A stretch of DNA of 64,000 nucleotides, taken from contig MNCI01002923.1 of the NCBI GenBank assembly GCA_015680685.1, positions 528,872 to 592,871 on the forward strand, read 5' to 3'. The position numbers and the translations under genes are program-made. How positions within the stretch are numbered: position 1 is the first letter of the stretch; the number at the start of each line of letters is the position of its first letter. The notes under the pieces were generated by a model. It did not search any database and was not told the DNA's origin. It worked only from the letters and a program-made list of their open reading frames with translations. This DNA is from Gnetum montanum. Taxonomy: Eukaryota; Streptophyta; Gnetopsida; Gnetales; Gnetaceae. This document shows positions 48,420-58,562 of the stretch, one piece after another.

Positions 48420-49742
48420 ACTTTCTCTAGTCATTAACTTAGCTAATCCCATTCCCTTAATTGTTTTGCATATTTCCAATGAAAATCTAAAACTTTGCAA
48501 CTTTATAAGCCATTTTCCTCTTTTTAATCCAATATCATTTTGGGCTAGGAATCACTTGACTGTCGGTTCAATTAGCATAATGTGAACTAATGAACTTTGC
48601 AAATAATATTTAAAATGCTAAAGTGCTTTGATGAATGCGACAGCTTGTTTCTCTAAGTCTGAATAATTTAACTTTGAACCTTTCAACTGATACCCAAAAA
48701 ATCCAATTGGTTCATCTTGAACTTTACTATGTTTTTGTGTCAAAACAGCAGCGATAGAATCATTCGAAGCAAAAGAATATAACCAAAAATATTCTTTAAG
48801 TCTAGGCTTTACCAAATATGGAGCCTCCTGTATAGCATTTTTAATTTCTGATAAAGCTCTCTCTAGCTCTGGTGTTTTCTCTACTTGGACATCCTTTTTT
48901 AGCATATGCATCAAAGGTTTGGTAATTTCAGTAAACCCAGGGATGAACCTTTTTACGAAGTTTATCTTCCCAAAGAAAGATCTAAGAGATTTCTTACTTG
49001 TCGTACGCTCAATATTCTGTACTGTTTGAATTTAGGAATTGTCTATGACAGTCCCTTCTTGACATATCACATGGCCTAATAAGCTTCCGGATTTAACCCC
49101 GAAGATACACTTCCTAGGATTTAATGAAATACCAAACTCACGACATCTGTCAAAAACTTGCTGGAGATGATTAATATGATTTTTTTTGAGAATATTGTAA
49201 TATCATCCAAATAAACCACCACGAATTTGCCTAATAAATCCTTGAATGCTAAATCCATTGCTCTTTGAAATGTAGCTCCAGAATTTGACAATCCAAAGGG
49301 CATTCTTTGGTAAGAAAAAGTTCCCCATCTGGTGATAAATGATGTTTTGTATCTACATTCTTATCTACCACGATTTGATTATAACCTGAGAAACCATCTA
49401 AGAAAGAATAAACTTGACAACCTGAGACTTTAGTCAGCATCTCATCAATTCTTGGAAGTGGATACTTATCCTTTTTTGAGGCATCATTCAGATTTCTAAA
49501 GTCTACACAAAGCCTTATATCACTATTTTTCTTTCTCATTAGAACAAGATTAGCAAGCCATGTCGAATATCGTATTGGATATATGATTCGATCTTGTAAC
49601 AACTTCTTAATTTCAGCTTCCATAGCTTGTTCAAATGATGGATTAAATTTCTTTTATTTTTGTTTGACTATTTTGAAACCTTCTATTAGAGGAATCTTGT
49701 GTGTCATCACATCATGCCTAAAAGCTTTAAGATCATCATAGG
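48420..49742 (-). pseudogene. pol: RT (incomplete N-terminus) and RNase H of element E
   Basis: RT motifs on the - strand: LCVDFRNLNDASKKDKYPLP, SFLDGFSGYNQIVV, MPFGLSNSGATFQRAMD and catalytic VVYLDD. A frameshift separates 49623-49249 from 49303-49121. The retroviral-type RNase H follows (48914-48618 and on to about 48430: DSIAAVLTQKH; GFFGYQLKGSKLNYSDLEKQ). The RT N-terminus continues at 61592 beyond the inserted element F. Both the FLD and YLDD aspartates remain here, unlike in F. Confidence 0.85.
49738..49742. repeat. Target-site duplication of F, left copy
   Basis: ATAGG, identical to 61587-61591. Confidence 0.92.
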
Positions 49743-52700
49743 TGTTGGCGACCGTTTGGGACGCGACCACCAACGAGTGTCCTCAAATAGGATTTAGGTG
49801 CCTGTTGGTCTTTGGCAACACCAAGGCCCAGATACCTCCAAATAAAATCAGTAGTTAATGTGAGTATGTGTGTGTGCTGTTGCGGCATGTGATTGTGTAA
49901 AATGTAAGGACTGCGTTGTGAGTAAACTATAAATAACTTACTTTAAAGAGATTCAGCCAACTTTGCCAAGTACTATGAATTGTTGAGAGTTTCCTATTTT
50001 GCTCAACTGCCTAGTCTACGCAGTCCTTATAATACCTACTTGTAACAAATAAAATTTTTCAAAAACATTTGAGCACAACTCTGCAAATCTACTCCCAATT
50101 TTCCCCAGAGAAAGAGATAGTTCCACAAGAAAACTAGAAATAGAGCAAGATTCAATGGAAATAGATAGAAAAGAAAGGAAAGCATATTTGTGTAGACCTC
50201 AAATATTTAAACAAGGTAAAATAACACGAGTAAACACTTCGCAATAAAGCTATCCCAAATTCAATATCTACGAATTGTTCAAACTTCCAAGGCTCAAACA
50301 AGAAATTTCTTCAAGACAAATCCTACTATGCTGCCAAAAATTGCTGTGTAAACTACCACGTATGAGACTCCATTTTGACTAGATAATAGATGTCAAAGAT
50401 TGCATTCAAACAGAACCTTTGAAAGACTTGAAAATTTTTGATTGAAATACCATGGAAATTCACTTTAAAGATAAAAAGAAGAGATTCTGGTCCCATCAAA
50501 ATACCAAAGATTTTCTAAACCCTCTTGACTACTGAATTGTTCAACGGCGTGACTACAAACATAGGCTCTCTTAAAACAATCCCAATAGCAGTTCCCACAT
50601 GTTGCACAATAACAAAATTTACTACTAAAATGCTCTTAAGGCTTTTAAACACAAGCGCTTCTATGGCAAAATTTTAATAGAAATTTCTATCGGGCAACAA
50701 GAACAGTAAGAGCAATCTAAAAATCCCAAAATTACTTGCCAAGGATGATACTATCTAAACCACTAGCTAAACAATTTAAACAAAACAAAAAATAAAATAC
50801 ATAACTCACAGGACCATGACAAAGAGGCTGAAATCTTTACTCTAGCAAGCCATCTTACAAGCAATCGTTCACAATTTCTTCTTTACAAAGCTCTTCTCAA
50901 GACCCCAAGTGTGTCTCCAAGTGAGAGCCCAAGTGTGATCCCAATGTCTTCTCAAAAGGGTGATGTATGAGACCTCCCAAAAGTCCTCCTAAAAATTGAG
51001 ACCGAAAAATTCAAACCCTTCCTCCTTGACCCCTGAAGCCTTTTTATAGGGTTCAAAGGTAGGTAGGGAAGTTACATATTCAAAAATATCTCACCTAACT
51101 TCTTTCCCAAGTAACTTGGCCAACCAATTAGAAGATTACTTGCCCAACAAGTTAGGAGGAAGTTATGTAGTTAGGGAGTTAGGAAGTTATACATAGAATT
51201 AGGAGAAATTTATGCTAACATTAATATTTATATTAAATGTAATGTGATATTACAAATAAATATTTTAAATATTTTAACATCAATATTACAAATATTTTTA
51301 TGGGCAGTAACTTATATATAATAATGTTTTAAAATAATATTTTAAGACTTGGGATAATTAAAGGCAAGTTTTTAAACCAGAGCTTCACACTATAGGTACT
51401 TCATTAATGGTTATTATATTTATATATATGTATATATGTTGATTAATTTGTTAGATATTTTAACCACCCGATGCTTTCATAAAGTTATAAACGAGTGGTA
51501 GTAATAAAATAATTTTACATACATCTTGGTGAAAGCGGCAAAGTTAATGGCTTAAAATAATTCTTCTTTGTCTTCCCTGGCAAACCGCGCAGATAATCAA
51601 CAACAGTTCTAGAACAGTAGGTGTAATCGACTGGTTCGTTTTCTTCTTTCTCTTATCTTTACACAAAACCTGTAAGAACCAACACATGTTCTAACCAAGA
51701 TCCAAAGTGTTGTAGCAACCAAAACCGTATGTTTGAACTGCCACCACACAATAAGACCCTGCAAAATCTTAACCAACTGCCACTGCGAGAGAAGGCTCTC
51801 CCGCTGCATCTGGGATTTTTGTTTTGCCCCAAATTGGCTTAGGGCTTCCTGCATTTTTTTTAATTTTTTAATTTAATGGCGAAGGTTTATTCATGTGTAG
51901 AATAGCGGTGTAGAAACCAATAGGGTTTGGTGACGTGCGAGGCTGCGTAGAGGTCTTTGTGGCTCTGTTTGTCCTGGCATCGAGGTGGCCAAGACTACTT
52001 ATGGTTTCCCGTTTTTCCGTCGACCCCAAAAAAAATGAAATGCTGATGTCTGCCCCTTTTTTTTGTCTGGAACTAGTAGAACAAGTGGCACGAAGTGCTT
52101 CCCTAGGGTCACGCAGTGCAACGCTTAACAGTAAAATAAAACTTCATCTGGGCTGAATAGTCATTAGAGGTTAATGTTGGTTTTTTTGGTGCCTGTCTGC
52201 ACCGCGATGAACACCGTGTGGCTCTGTTTTCATCATCCCTACGGCCCAAGAATAATGTGATTTTCTGGAACGCCATGAGTTTGTTCATGTTCTATTATTT
52301 GTAATTCCGCAGGATTTTTGCATGTATGAATAATTATATATTTTTTGGAAATAGGAACAGTTGATGTTGCCTTCAAAAATTTAAATGATAAATTTAAAAT
52401 CTGAAAGTAAGGTTGAACAAAGACTCTGGAACCCTTTCCATCAAAATATGAATTGCAATATTCCTGTCCTGCTGAATTTGTGTTGTTGCAGAGGTTGCTT
52501 TCTGGAATAAAATGGATACAACACAAATTTTACTTAAAATGCTCTTTGATTTGTTATATCTTCATATCATATAAATAATAAATTAGACTTCTTCCATAAT
52601 CCCACTATGTATAGGAATGGGGCTTCTATACATATTTTTAAAACAAATGCTATTGTTAACTTATTTTTTTTCTCTCAACCCCAAACTTTAGCCACTTCTC

Positions 52701-52763
52701 CAAGAACTTTTAACCAATTTAATCTTACCAGCCTGCTCCATGAAATGGCCAAATGTGCCAACA
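49743..52763 (-). repeat. 3' LTR of element F
   Basis: 3,021 bases, TGTTGGCGACCG to TGCCAACA. A TATA-like run (51420-51440, TATATATATGTATATATG) may hold the promoter in element direction; the same is found at 60241-60262. Confidence 0.92.
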
Positions 52764-52782
52764 TTTCTACCCCCTTAAAAGC
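52764..52782 (-). promoter_or_regulatory. Polypurine tract of element F
   Basis: On the - strand TTTTAAGGGGGTAGAAA precedes the 3' LTR. Confidence 0.7.
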
Positions 52783-52978
52783 TTAAAGAAACTTGTGCAA
52801 CTTCATTTCAAATCTAAAACATCCTAAAATTTTCATTGATTTTTTACAGCTGAATAGAAATATTTTTTTTTTGATGAAAATTCCCATTTAACATAAGGTG
52901 AGATGGGACAAAAACCTCATTCCTAGGAGAAAATCAAACTGCACATAACAAACTGTACATTATCAAGTCCTTTATGGA

Positions 52979-53405
52979 CTATTCTTGGGATGGAAATTGA
53001 ATTGTGAGGGTTACTCTAGCGGGAATCCTCATCTCTCTAACTATTTCATAGGAAATCTCTAATGTGATGAAGGTAGTCCTGTTGCTCTCTAGCTTGGTGG
53101 AGCTCTCACCTTGATCTATTGGAGCTTTCTCTTCGGCACTTTTCTCATTTTCCTTTTTGGATGAGCTCTTTTGTTCTTCTCCATTAAGTCCTTCATTTTC
53201 CTCTTGGGAGACAAAAGCTTCTCCCCATCCCCATGATGACTCTTCATAGTTTGGTAGCTCTTGTCCTTTTTCTTCTTCTTTGGAATAGTCTTGATATTGC
53301 CCCCAAACATTGGACTCTATATCCAAACCTCTAGTGAGAAAAGAAAATTCATCAGACAACCAAGCCATAAAAGGACACTCCTTTGGAGCTCCACAAGATT
53401 TTGCC
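52979..53405 (-). CDS. Extra sense ORF of element F, N-terminus in the gap
   Basis: The visible 129 codons after an internal Met at 53368 match the ORF at 46269-46781 in E along their length, with the same stop. The frame is open up to the gap at 53406, so the start (expected about 30 codons further) is hidden in the undetermined bases. Acidic, Ser/Lys/Glu-rich middle (KSSSKKENEKSAEEKAPIDQ) and a conserved ordered C-terminus (REMRIPARVTLTIQFPSQE). Both copies stay open although the neighbouring pol is decayed, which supports a real protein of unknown function. Confidence 0.6.
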
Positions 53406-54117
53406 NNNNNNNNNNNNNNNNNNNNNNNNNNNNNNNNNNNNNNNNNNNNNNNNNNNNNNNNNNNNNNNNNNNNNNNNNNNNNNNNNNNNNNNNNNNNNNN
53501 NNNNNNNNNNNNNNNNNNNNNNNNNNNNNNNNNNNNNNNNNNNNNNNNNNNNNNNNNNNNNNNNNNNNNNNNNNNNNNNNNNNNNNNNNNNNNNNNNNNN
53601 NNNNNNNNNNNNNNNNNNNNNNNNNNNNNNNNNNNNNNNNNNNNNNNNNNNNNNNNNNNNNNNNNNNNNNNNNNNNNNNNNNNNNNNNNNNNNNNNNNNN
53701 NNNNNNNNNNNNNNNNNNNNNNNNNNNNNNNNNNNNNNNNNNNNNNNNNNNNNNNNNNNNNNNNNNNNNNNNNNNNNNNNNNNNNNNNNNNNNNNNNNNN
53801 NNNNNNNNNNNNNNNNNNNNNNNNNNNNNNNNNNNNNNNNNNNNNNNNNNNNNNNNNNNNNNNNNNNNNNNNNNNNNNNNNNNNNNNNNNNNNNNNNNNN
53901 NNNNNNNNNNNNNNNNNNNNNNNNNNNNNNNNNNNNNNNNNNNNNNNNNNNNNNNNNNNNNNNNNNNNNNNNNNNNNNNNNNNNNNNNNNNNNNNNNNNN
54001 NNNNNNNNNNNNNNNNNNNNNNNNNNNNNNNNNNNNNNNNNNNNNNNNNNNNNNNNNNNNNNNNNNNNNNNNNNNNNNNNNNNNNNNNNNNNNNNNNNNN
54101 NNNNNNNNNNNNNNNNN
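53406..54117. other. Assembly gap of 712 N
   Basis: Flanks align to E at about 46695 and 48312, so about 1,616 bases would be expected if F matches E. The gap is therefore under-sized, or F carries a deletion of about 0.9 kb. All of integrase, the end of the pol linker and the start of the extra ORF fall inside it. Open frames drawn through the N run are meaningless. Confidence 0.9.
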
Positions 54118-55500
54118 AAAGCTCTCCTTTGACTTGTAGTTAAATTATTTGGGATTTTCCTTGTACTAAGAAATTTGAGGATTTCATCATACCAATTCTC
54201 TTCATGGGTGTCAAGTGTACACACTTCATTTTCTCTAGTCATTAACTTAGCTAGTCCCATTCCCTTAATTGTCTTGCATATTTCCAATGAAAATCTGAAA
54301 CTTTGTAACTTAATAAGCCATTTTCCTCTTTTCAATCCAATTTCATTTTGGGATAGGAATCGCTTGACTGCGGGTTCAATTAGCATAATATGGACTAATG
54401 AACTTTCCAAATAATATTTAAAATGCTGAAGTGCTTTGATAACTACAAAAGCTTGTTTCTCTAAGTCTGAATAATTTAACTCTAAACCCTTCAACTGATA
54501 CCCAAAAAATCCAATTGGTTCATCTTGACCTTCACTATCCTTTTGTGTTAAAATGACATCGATAGAATCATTCGAAGCAAAAGAATATAACCAAAAATCT
54601 TCTTTAAGCCTAGGCTTTACCAAATACGGAACCTCTTGTATAGCCTTTTTGATTTCTGATAAATCTCTCTCTAGCTCTGGTGTTTTCTCTACTTGAACAT
54701 CCTTTTTTAGCATATGCATCAAAGATTTGGTAATTTCAATAAACCCGAGAATGAACTTTTTCACAAAGTTTATCTTCCCAAAGAAAGATCTAAGAGATTT
54801 CTTACTTGTGGGATGCTCAATATTCTATACTGCTTAGATTTGGGAATTATCTATGGCAATTCCTTCTTGACATATCACATGGCCTAATAAAATTCAATAT
54901 TTAACCCCGAAGATACACTTCTTAGGATTCAATGAAATACCAAACTTACGACATCTATCGAAAACTTGCTGGAGATGATTAATATGATCTTTTTTCTTTG
55001 AAAATATTGTAATACCATCCAAATAAACCATCACGAATTTGCTTAATAAATCCTTGAATGCTAAATCCATTGCTCTTTGAAAAGTAGCTCCAGCATTTAA
55101 CAATCCAAATGGCATTCTTTGGTAAGCAAAAGTTCCCCATTTGGTGATAAATGATGTTTTGTATCTATCATTATTATCTTGAAACTTGACAACTTGAGAC
55201 TTTAATAAGCATCTCATCAATTCTTGGAAGTGGATACTTATCCATTTTTGAAGCATCATTTAGATTTCTAAAGTATACACAAAGTTTTATATCACCATTT
55301 TTCTTTCTCACTGGAACAAGGTTAGCAAGCCATGTCGAATATCGTATTGGATATATGATTTGTGCTTGCAACAACTTCTTGATTTCGGCTTCCATAACTG
55401 GTTCAAATGATGGATTAAATTTCCTTTATTTTTGCTTGACTATTTTACAACCTTATGTTAAAGGGATCTTATGTGTCATCACATCTTGTCTAAAAGCTTT
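54118..55500 (-). pseudogene. pol: RT and RNase H of element F, RT catalytic core lost
   Basis: RT N-terminal motifs are at 55395-55180 (STWLANLVPVRKKNGDIKLC, then KYPLPRIDEM). A deletion of about 41 bases near 55175-55190, relative to E, removes the SFLDGFSGYNQ segment with its catalytic Asp and shifts the frame. The second part (55259-54894) has MPFGLLNAGATFQRAMD and YLDG in place of YLDD. RNase H follows (54764-54118): GFFGYQLKGLELNYSDLEKQ, then FSLEICKTIKGMGLAKLM. The frame then reaches LTTSQRR and the gap. RT cannot be active. A TAG at 55516 replaces the Trp of FSWSYDD, which is still TGG in E. Confidence 0.87.
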
Positions 55501-55515
55501 AAGATCATCATAAGA

Positions 55516-57654
55516 CTAAGAAAAATTGTCCAAATTATCTCTTAGACATGATAACAAGTCTTGCTTGAAATTTGAATCTCTTTCCTTTATAAAATTCAAC
55601 ATCTTTGGCATCTTGTCTAACCCAAAATTGACTACCTTGAAAGCTTGACTATCTGGGTTTTGTAAATATTTTTGAGTAAGTAAATTTTTCTTTAACTCAT
55701 GTTCCAAATCAATCATCCTTTTTGGAATTAAATTAGCTTTGGAATTTGATGATGTTTCAAGTATCACTTGACCCTCAAATTCTTGTTTATTTTTCATAAA
55801 TCTTAGTACTTGATCATCATCTTCAAATACTTGTAAATGTCTTATATTATCTGGTACTGATGGCTGATGTTCTTCTTCAATCATGACATCTTTGTAACTC
55901 TCTAATAATTGCATATCCAATGTTGAAGCTGCCTTTGCCAAATCATCTGCTATAAGATTCTCTGCTCTGTTTATATGCTCTATTTGGCAATGTTGAAACT
56001 GATCTAACATCTTACAAGCAAGTTGCTTATAAGGTCTTAAGAATGAGCTCTTTACGACACAGTTACCTTTTACTTGTTCACAGACTAATCTTGAGTCTCC
56101 TTTTATAATGATTTCTTTGATCTTTTTGTCTAGAGCTATTCTCATACCAATACATAAAGCTTCATACTCAGCCTTGTTGTTAGTACAAGGAAAAGATAAA
56201 TGAATTGCCTTGAGAATTTCAGGTGAATCATTCTTGAATATAACTATTCCGACTCCTGCACCTTTTGAATTACATGAACCATCAAAGTATAACTCCCATT
56301 TATCTTCTTGCTTTGATTGTTCTTTTTCAGGACTATAACTTTCTTGGAGTGTACAAATTTTGTTTTCAACACCTCCTTTTTCAACCATTTTACTTTTTCC
56401 ATTTGAAGTAATGTTATCAATCATCAAAGGTTCACTATAGATGTATATTTGATTTGGTTCTCCTTTCCAAGGTAACCACATGTGAGAATAATCTGTTGAT
56501 ATGTAACCTGAGAAATTCTTGCTCCAACTTCTACTCAATAAGAGACTATGTGAATCTGGTATATCTGCCACTTGAATAGTTACTCTACTTCTGATGCGGG
56601 GTTCAGAAGCAATTTCCAATAGAACATTTGGTAATTGACCCACAATCTTCACTCTACTTTTATCCACTTGAACAATCTTTTTATTTGATTTTTCAGGAAT
56701 CAAACCAAGTTTCTTACATATAGACAATGGCATTATAGTAGACGTAGCTCCCGAATCAACCAAACAATTGTGTAAGAATTTATCCTTTAATTTCATTGTC
56801 AAAAGGAAAGGAGGAGCTTCCTTATCATATGAAGTCTTTAATTTCTCATCATTATTAGACACATAACTTAACTCTGATTCTCTAGCTCTCCTTTTACCTT
56901 TAATGAACTCTAAAGCCTTTCTTTGCTGATCTCCTATTTGAAGCAACTGATAGAGGCTAATATTGGCTTTGACATGTTTAAGGTCTTCTATCAAATCATA
57001 TTCTCCATCACCAATGAAGCTTGATCTCTTTATCCATTTGTTGAAAGACTGATTTGGAGTGCTTTGCTCTACTTGATTGTCTTTACCTTTATTCTTATCC
57101 CTTCTACTTGGCTCAAAAGCTTTTCTCTTAGTAGATGGATCAGTAATAACATTTGGGGGTCTAGAAGTAGTTAGTCTTTCCTTAGATCGAAGACTATATC
57201 CATTTTCCTCATTGTTATTACATTCTTCATCTGAAGACATATCTTCTTCAGAACTTGATAGAGAAGAAGTATCGCTAGATCCATTGCTAGAAGATTTACT
57301 TGCATAATGAACACTAGATAACTCATTATCAGATTCAATATCAAGAAAGTTGGACATAATAAGGTCACTTTCATCCTCATCTTCTGCTAACTTAGTGTCT
57401 TGATGTTTATGCTTTCTATTTTTCCTTTCTTCCTTGATATTAACTCTTGCCAAGGCTTTTTCAAGCTTCACTATTTTGTTAGACATATCTCTCATTAATT
57501 GTCCTTTTTCAGATTCTACTCTTTCATGTTCTTGCTCTATCTTAACATGAGATGGACCTGGTAAAGCTTTAAATTGAGCAAAATCTTGCATAGGAATCAT
57601 AACTCTTTCTTCTCTTTTTTGAATTGCAATATTTTCTTCAGGATTCAAGTTCAA
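55516..57654 (-). CDS. pol: Protease plus archaeal-type RNase H polyprotein of element F
   Basis: A 712-codon stop-free frame. Residues 40-90 are a charged coiled coil, and about 110-150 an acidic Ser-rich stretch (ESDNELSSVHYASKSSSNGS). The aspartic protease has its active site at LVDSGAT (Asp300) and LLLSRSWSKNF near 371-381. The archaeal-type RNase H spans about 453-580, with FDGSCNSKGAG (Asp458), NNKAEYEAL (Glu496), KGDSRL (Asp520) and LIADDLAK (Asp570/571): all catalytic residues are present. The frame then runs into the RT N-terminus after a TAG. In described Tat elements this RNase H follows the retroviral one; here it lies before RT. The upstream gag is in the same frame, separated by one TAG. 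Confidence 0.88.
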   Translation of the reverse strand: MNLNPEENIAIQKREERVMIPMQDFAQFKALPGPSHVKIEQEHERVESEKGQLMRDMSNKIVKLEKALARVNIKEERKNRKHKHQDTKLAEDEDESDLIMSNFLDIESDNELSSVHYASKSSSNGSSDTSSLSSSEEDMSSDEECNNNEENGYSLRSKERLTTSRPPNVITDPSTKRKAFEPSRRDKNKGKDNQVEQSTPNQSFNKWIKRSSFIGDGEYDLIEDLKHVKANISLYQLLQIGDQQRKALEFIKGKRRARESELSYVSNNDEKLKTSYDKEAPPFLLTMKLKDKFLHNCLVDSGATSTIMPLSICKKLGLIPEKSNKKIVQVDKSRVKIVGQLPNVLLEIASEPRIRSRVTIQVADIPDSHSLLLSRSWSKNFSGYISTDYSHMWLPWKGEPNQIYIYSEPLMIDNITSNGKSKMVEKGGVENKICTLQESYSPEKEQSKQEDKWELYFDGSCNSKGAGVGIVIFKNDSPEILKAIHLSFPCTNNKAEYEALCIGMRIALDKKIKEIIIKGDSRLVCEQVKGNCVVKSSFLRPYKQLACKMLDQFQHCQIEHINRAENLIADDLAKAASTLDMQLLESYKDVMIEEEHQPSVPDNIRHLQVFEDDDQVLRFMKNKQEFEGQVILETSSNSKANLIPKRMIDLEHELKKNLLTQKYLQNPDSQAFKVVNFGLDKMPKMLNFIKERDSNFKQDLLSCLRDNLDNFS

Positions 57655-58443
57655 CTATTTTTCTAACTGTATAGCTTCACTAAAGTAGTCATTTAGTGTA
57701 GTTAAGTTTGGAGTTCTCCTTAACCAAATTGAAATGTTGGGGTTGACAACCTTAAGATAAGTTTCTTTAAGCATTTCTTCTGATGGTCTATATTGTCTTT
57801 GAAAGAGTCCACAAATTCGTTGAAACTTGATGTTAAAATCTCTAATTGACTCTTTAACTCCTTGCTTAGCTTGTATCAGCCCACAATATAGTTGTTGTTG
57901 ATCTAATTGATTACCAAACTGGGCTAAGAAAAGATTCTTCATGTCATCCCAACTTGTAATACTATTACTTGGTAAGTTCGAATACCAAATCTGAGTCATA
58001 TCCTTTAGATTTGATACAAACAACCTACAAGTTTGATCTTGATGTTGCATATTTGCATGAGCTAAAGCTAACTCAAACATGTGAATATATTCTTCAGCTA
58101 AATAAGCTTTTCTAGGAATAAAAGGCTTAGGAAAATATTTGTAAACTACCTTAGGAATATCATTGTAATCTTGAAATCCTAACGGTGTAACTCCTTGCCA
58201 AGGATTTTCCATCTTATTCCTTTGTAACGTTGAACTCTTAGACTTTCTAGATCTTCTTTTACAAATTGACAAACTAGATATAATGGGTGATCTTCTTGAT
58301 CTTATAGTTTTCACTCCATTACTTGTTCCAAATTCAGAAACTTTCTTTTGTTCTTCTTCTGATGAAGAATCAGTCTTAGAATCTAGGATATCTTTTGAAG
58401 CTTTGAAACTTTCCAAACTATCAATCTTCTTGGTCACGAACTA
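57655..58443 (-). CDS. gag: gag of element F, ending in TAG in frame with protease
   Basis: The frame opens after a TAG near 58444. The first ATG is at 58212, so the true start is uncertain: either that ATG or a non-ATG codon upstream such as GTG at 58437. The first 75 codons are Ser/Lys/Arg-rich. The gag core (about residues 95-225 of the frame from 58437) shows YIHMFELALAHANMQ, TQIWYSNLPSNSITSW and DMKNLFLAQFGNQLD, a standard retrotransposon gag pattern. No zinc knuckle is present. It ends in TAG at 57657-57655, directly followed in the same frame by the protease ORF. E has the same TAG at 63729-63727. Confidence 0.8.
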
Positions 58444-58533
58444 AAAATAGTATCTAATTTCTTAAGCCTTTATAGCAACAAAGAATTGTTGATGTGCTAA
58501 AATTATAGGGATTATGAACCTAGAGGCTGAATT

Positions 58534-58555
58534 TTCAGCCCTCCTTCTAGCGCCA
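58534..58555 (-). promoter_or_regulatory. Primer-binding site of element F (tRNA-Asn type)
   Basis: The + strand reads TTCAGC, CCTCC, TTCTAGC, G, CCA: tRNA 3' end geometry, nearly the same as in element A, where it is also followed by A-rich bases. On the - strand it is TGGCGCTAGAAGGAGGG, seven bases from the LTR end. The 5' half of the T-stem is not preserved here, unlike in A. Confidence 0.8.
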
Positions 58556-58562
58556 AAAGAAC

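Larger units (their letters stand above)
43108..49742 (-). mobile_element. Element E, left part (interrupted by F)
   Basis: A Ty3/gypsy element on the - strand. This part holds the 3' LTR, polypurine tract, an extra ORF, integrase, RNase H and most of RT. Translation across 49742 and 61592 shows that E continues at 61592-64000: FSWSYDD is split exactly by F and its ATAGG duplication. E is the older of two members of one family. Confidence 0.9.

Noticed and set aside
53261-54764. Long open frames running through the undetermined bases
   Set aside because: They are open only because N codons are not read as stops. Only the flanking sequence was used.
57077-57307. Hydrophobic Leu/Ser-rich frame on the + strand (also at 63155-63385)
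   Set aside because: It is the reverse of the acidic Ser-rich stretch in the protease ORF. Conservation between copies follows from the real - strand gene.
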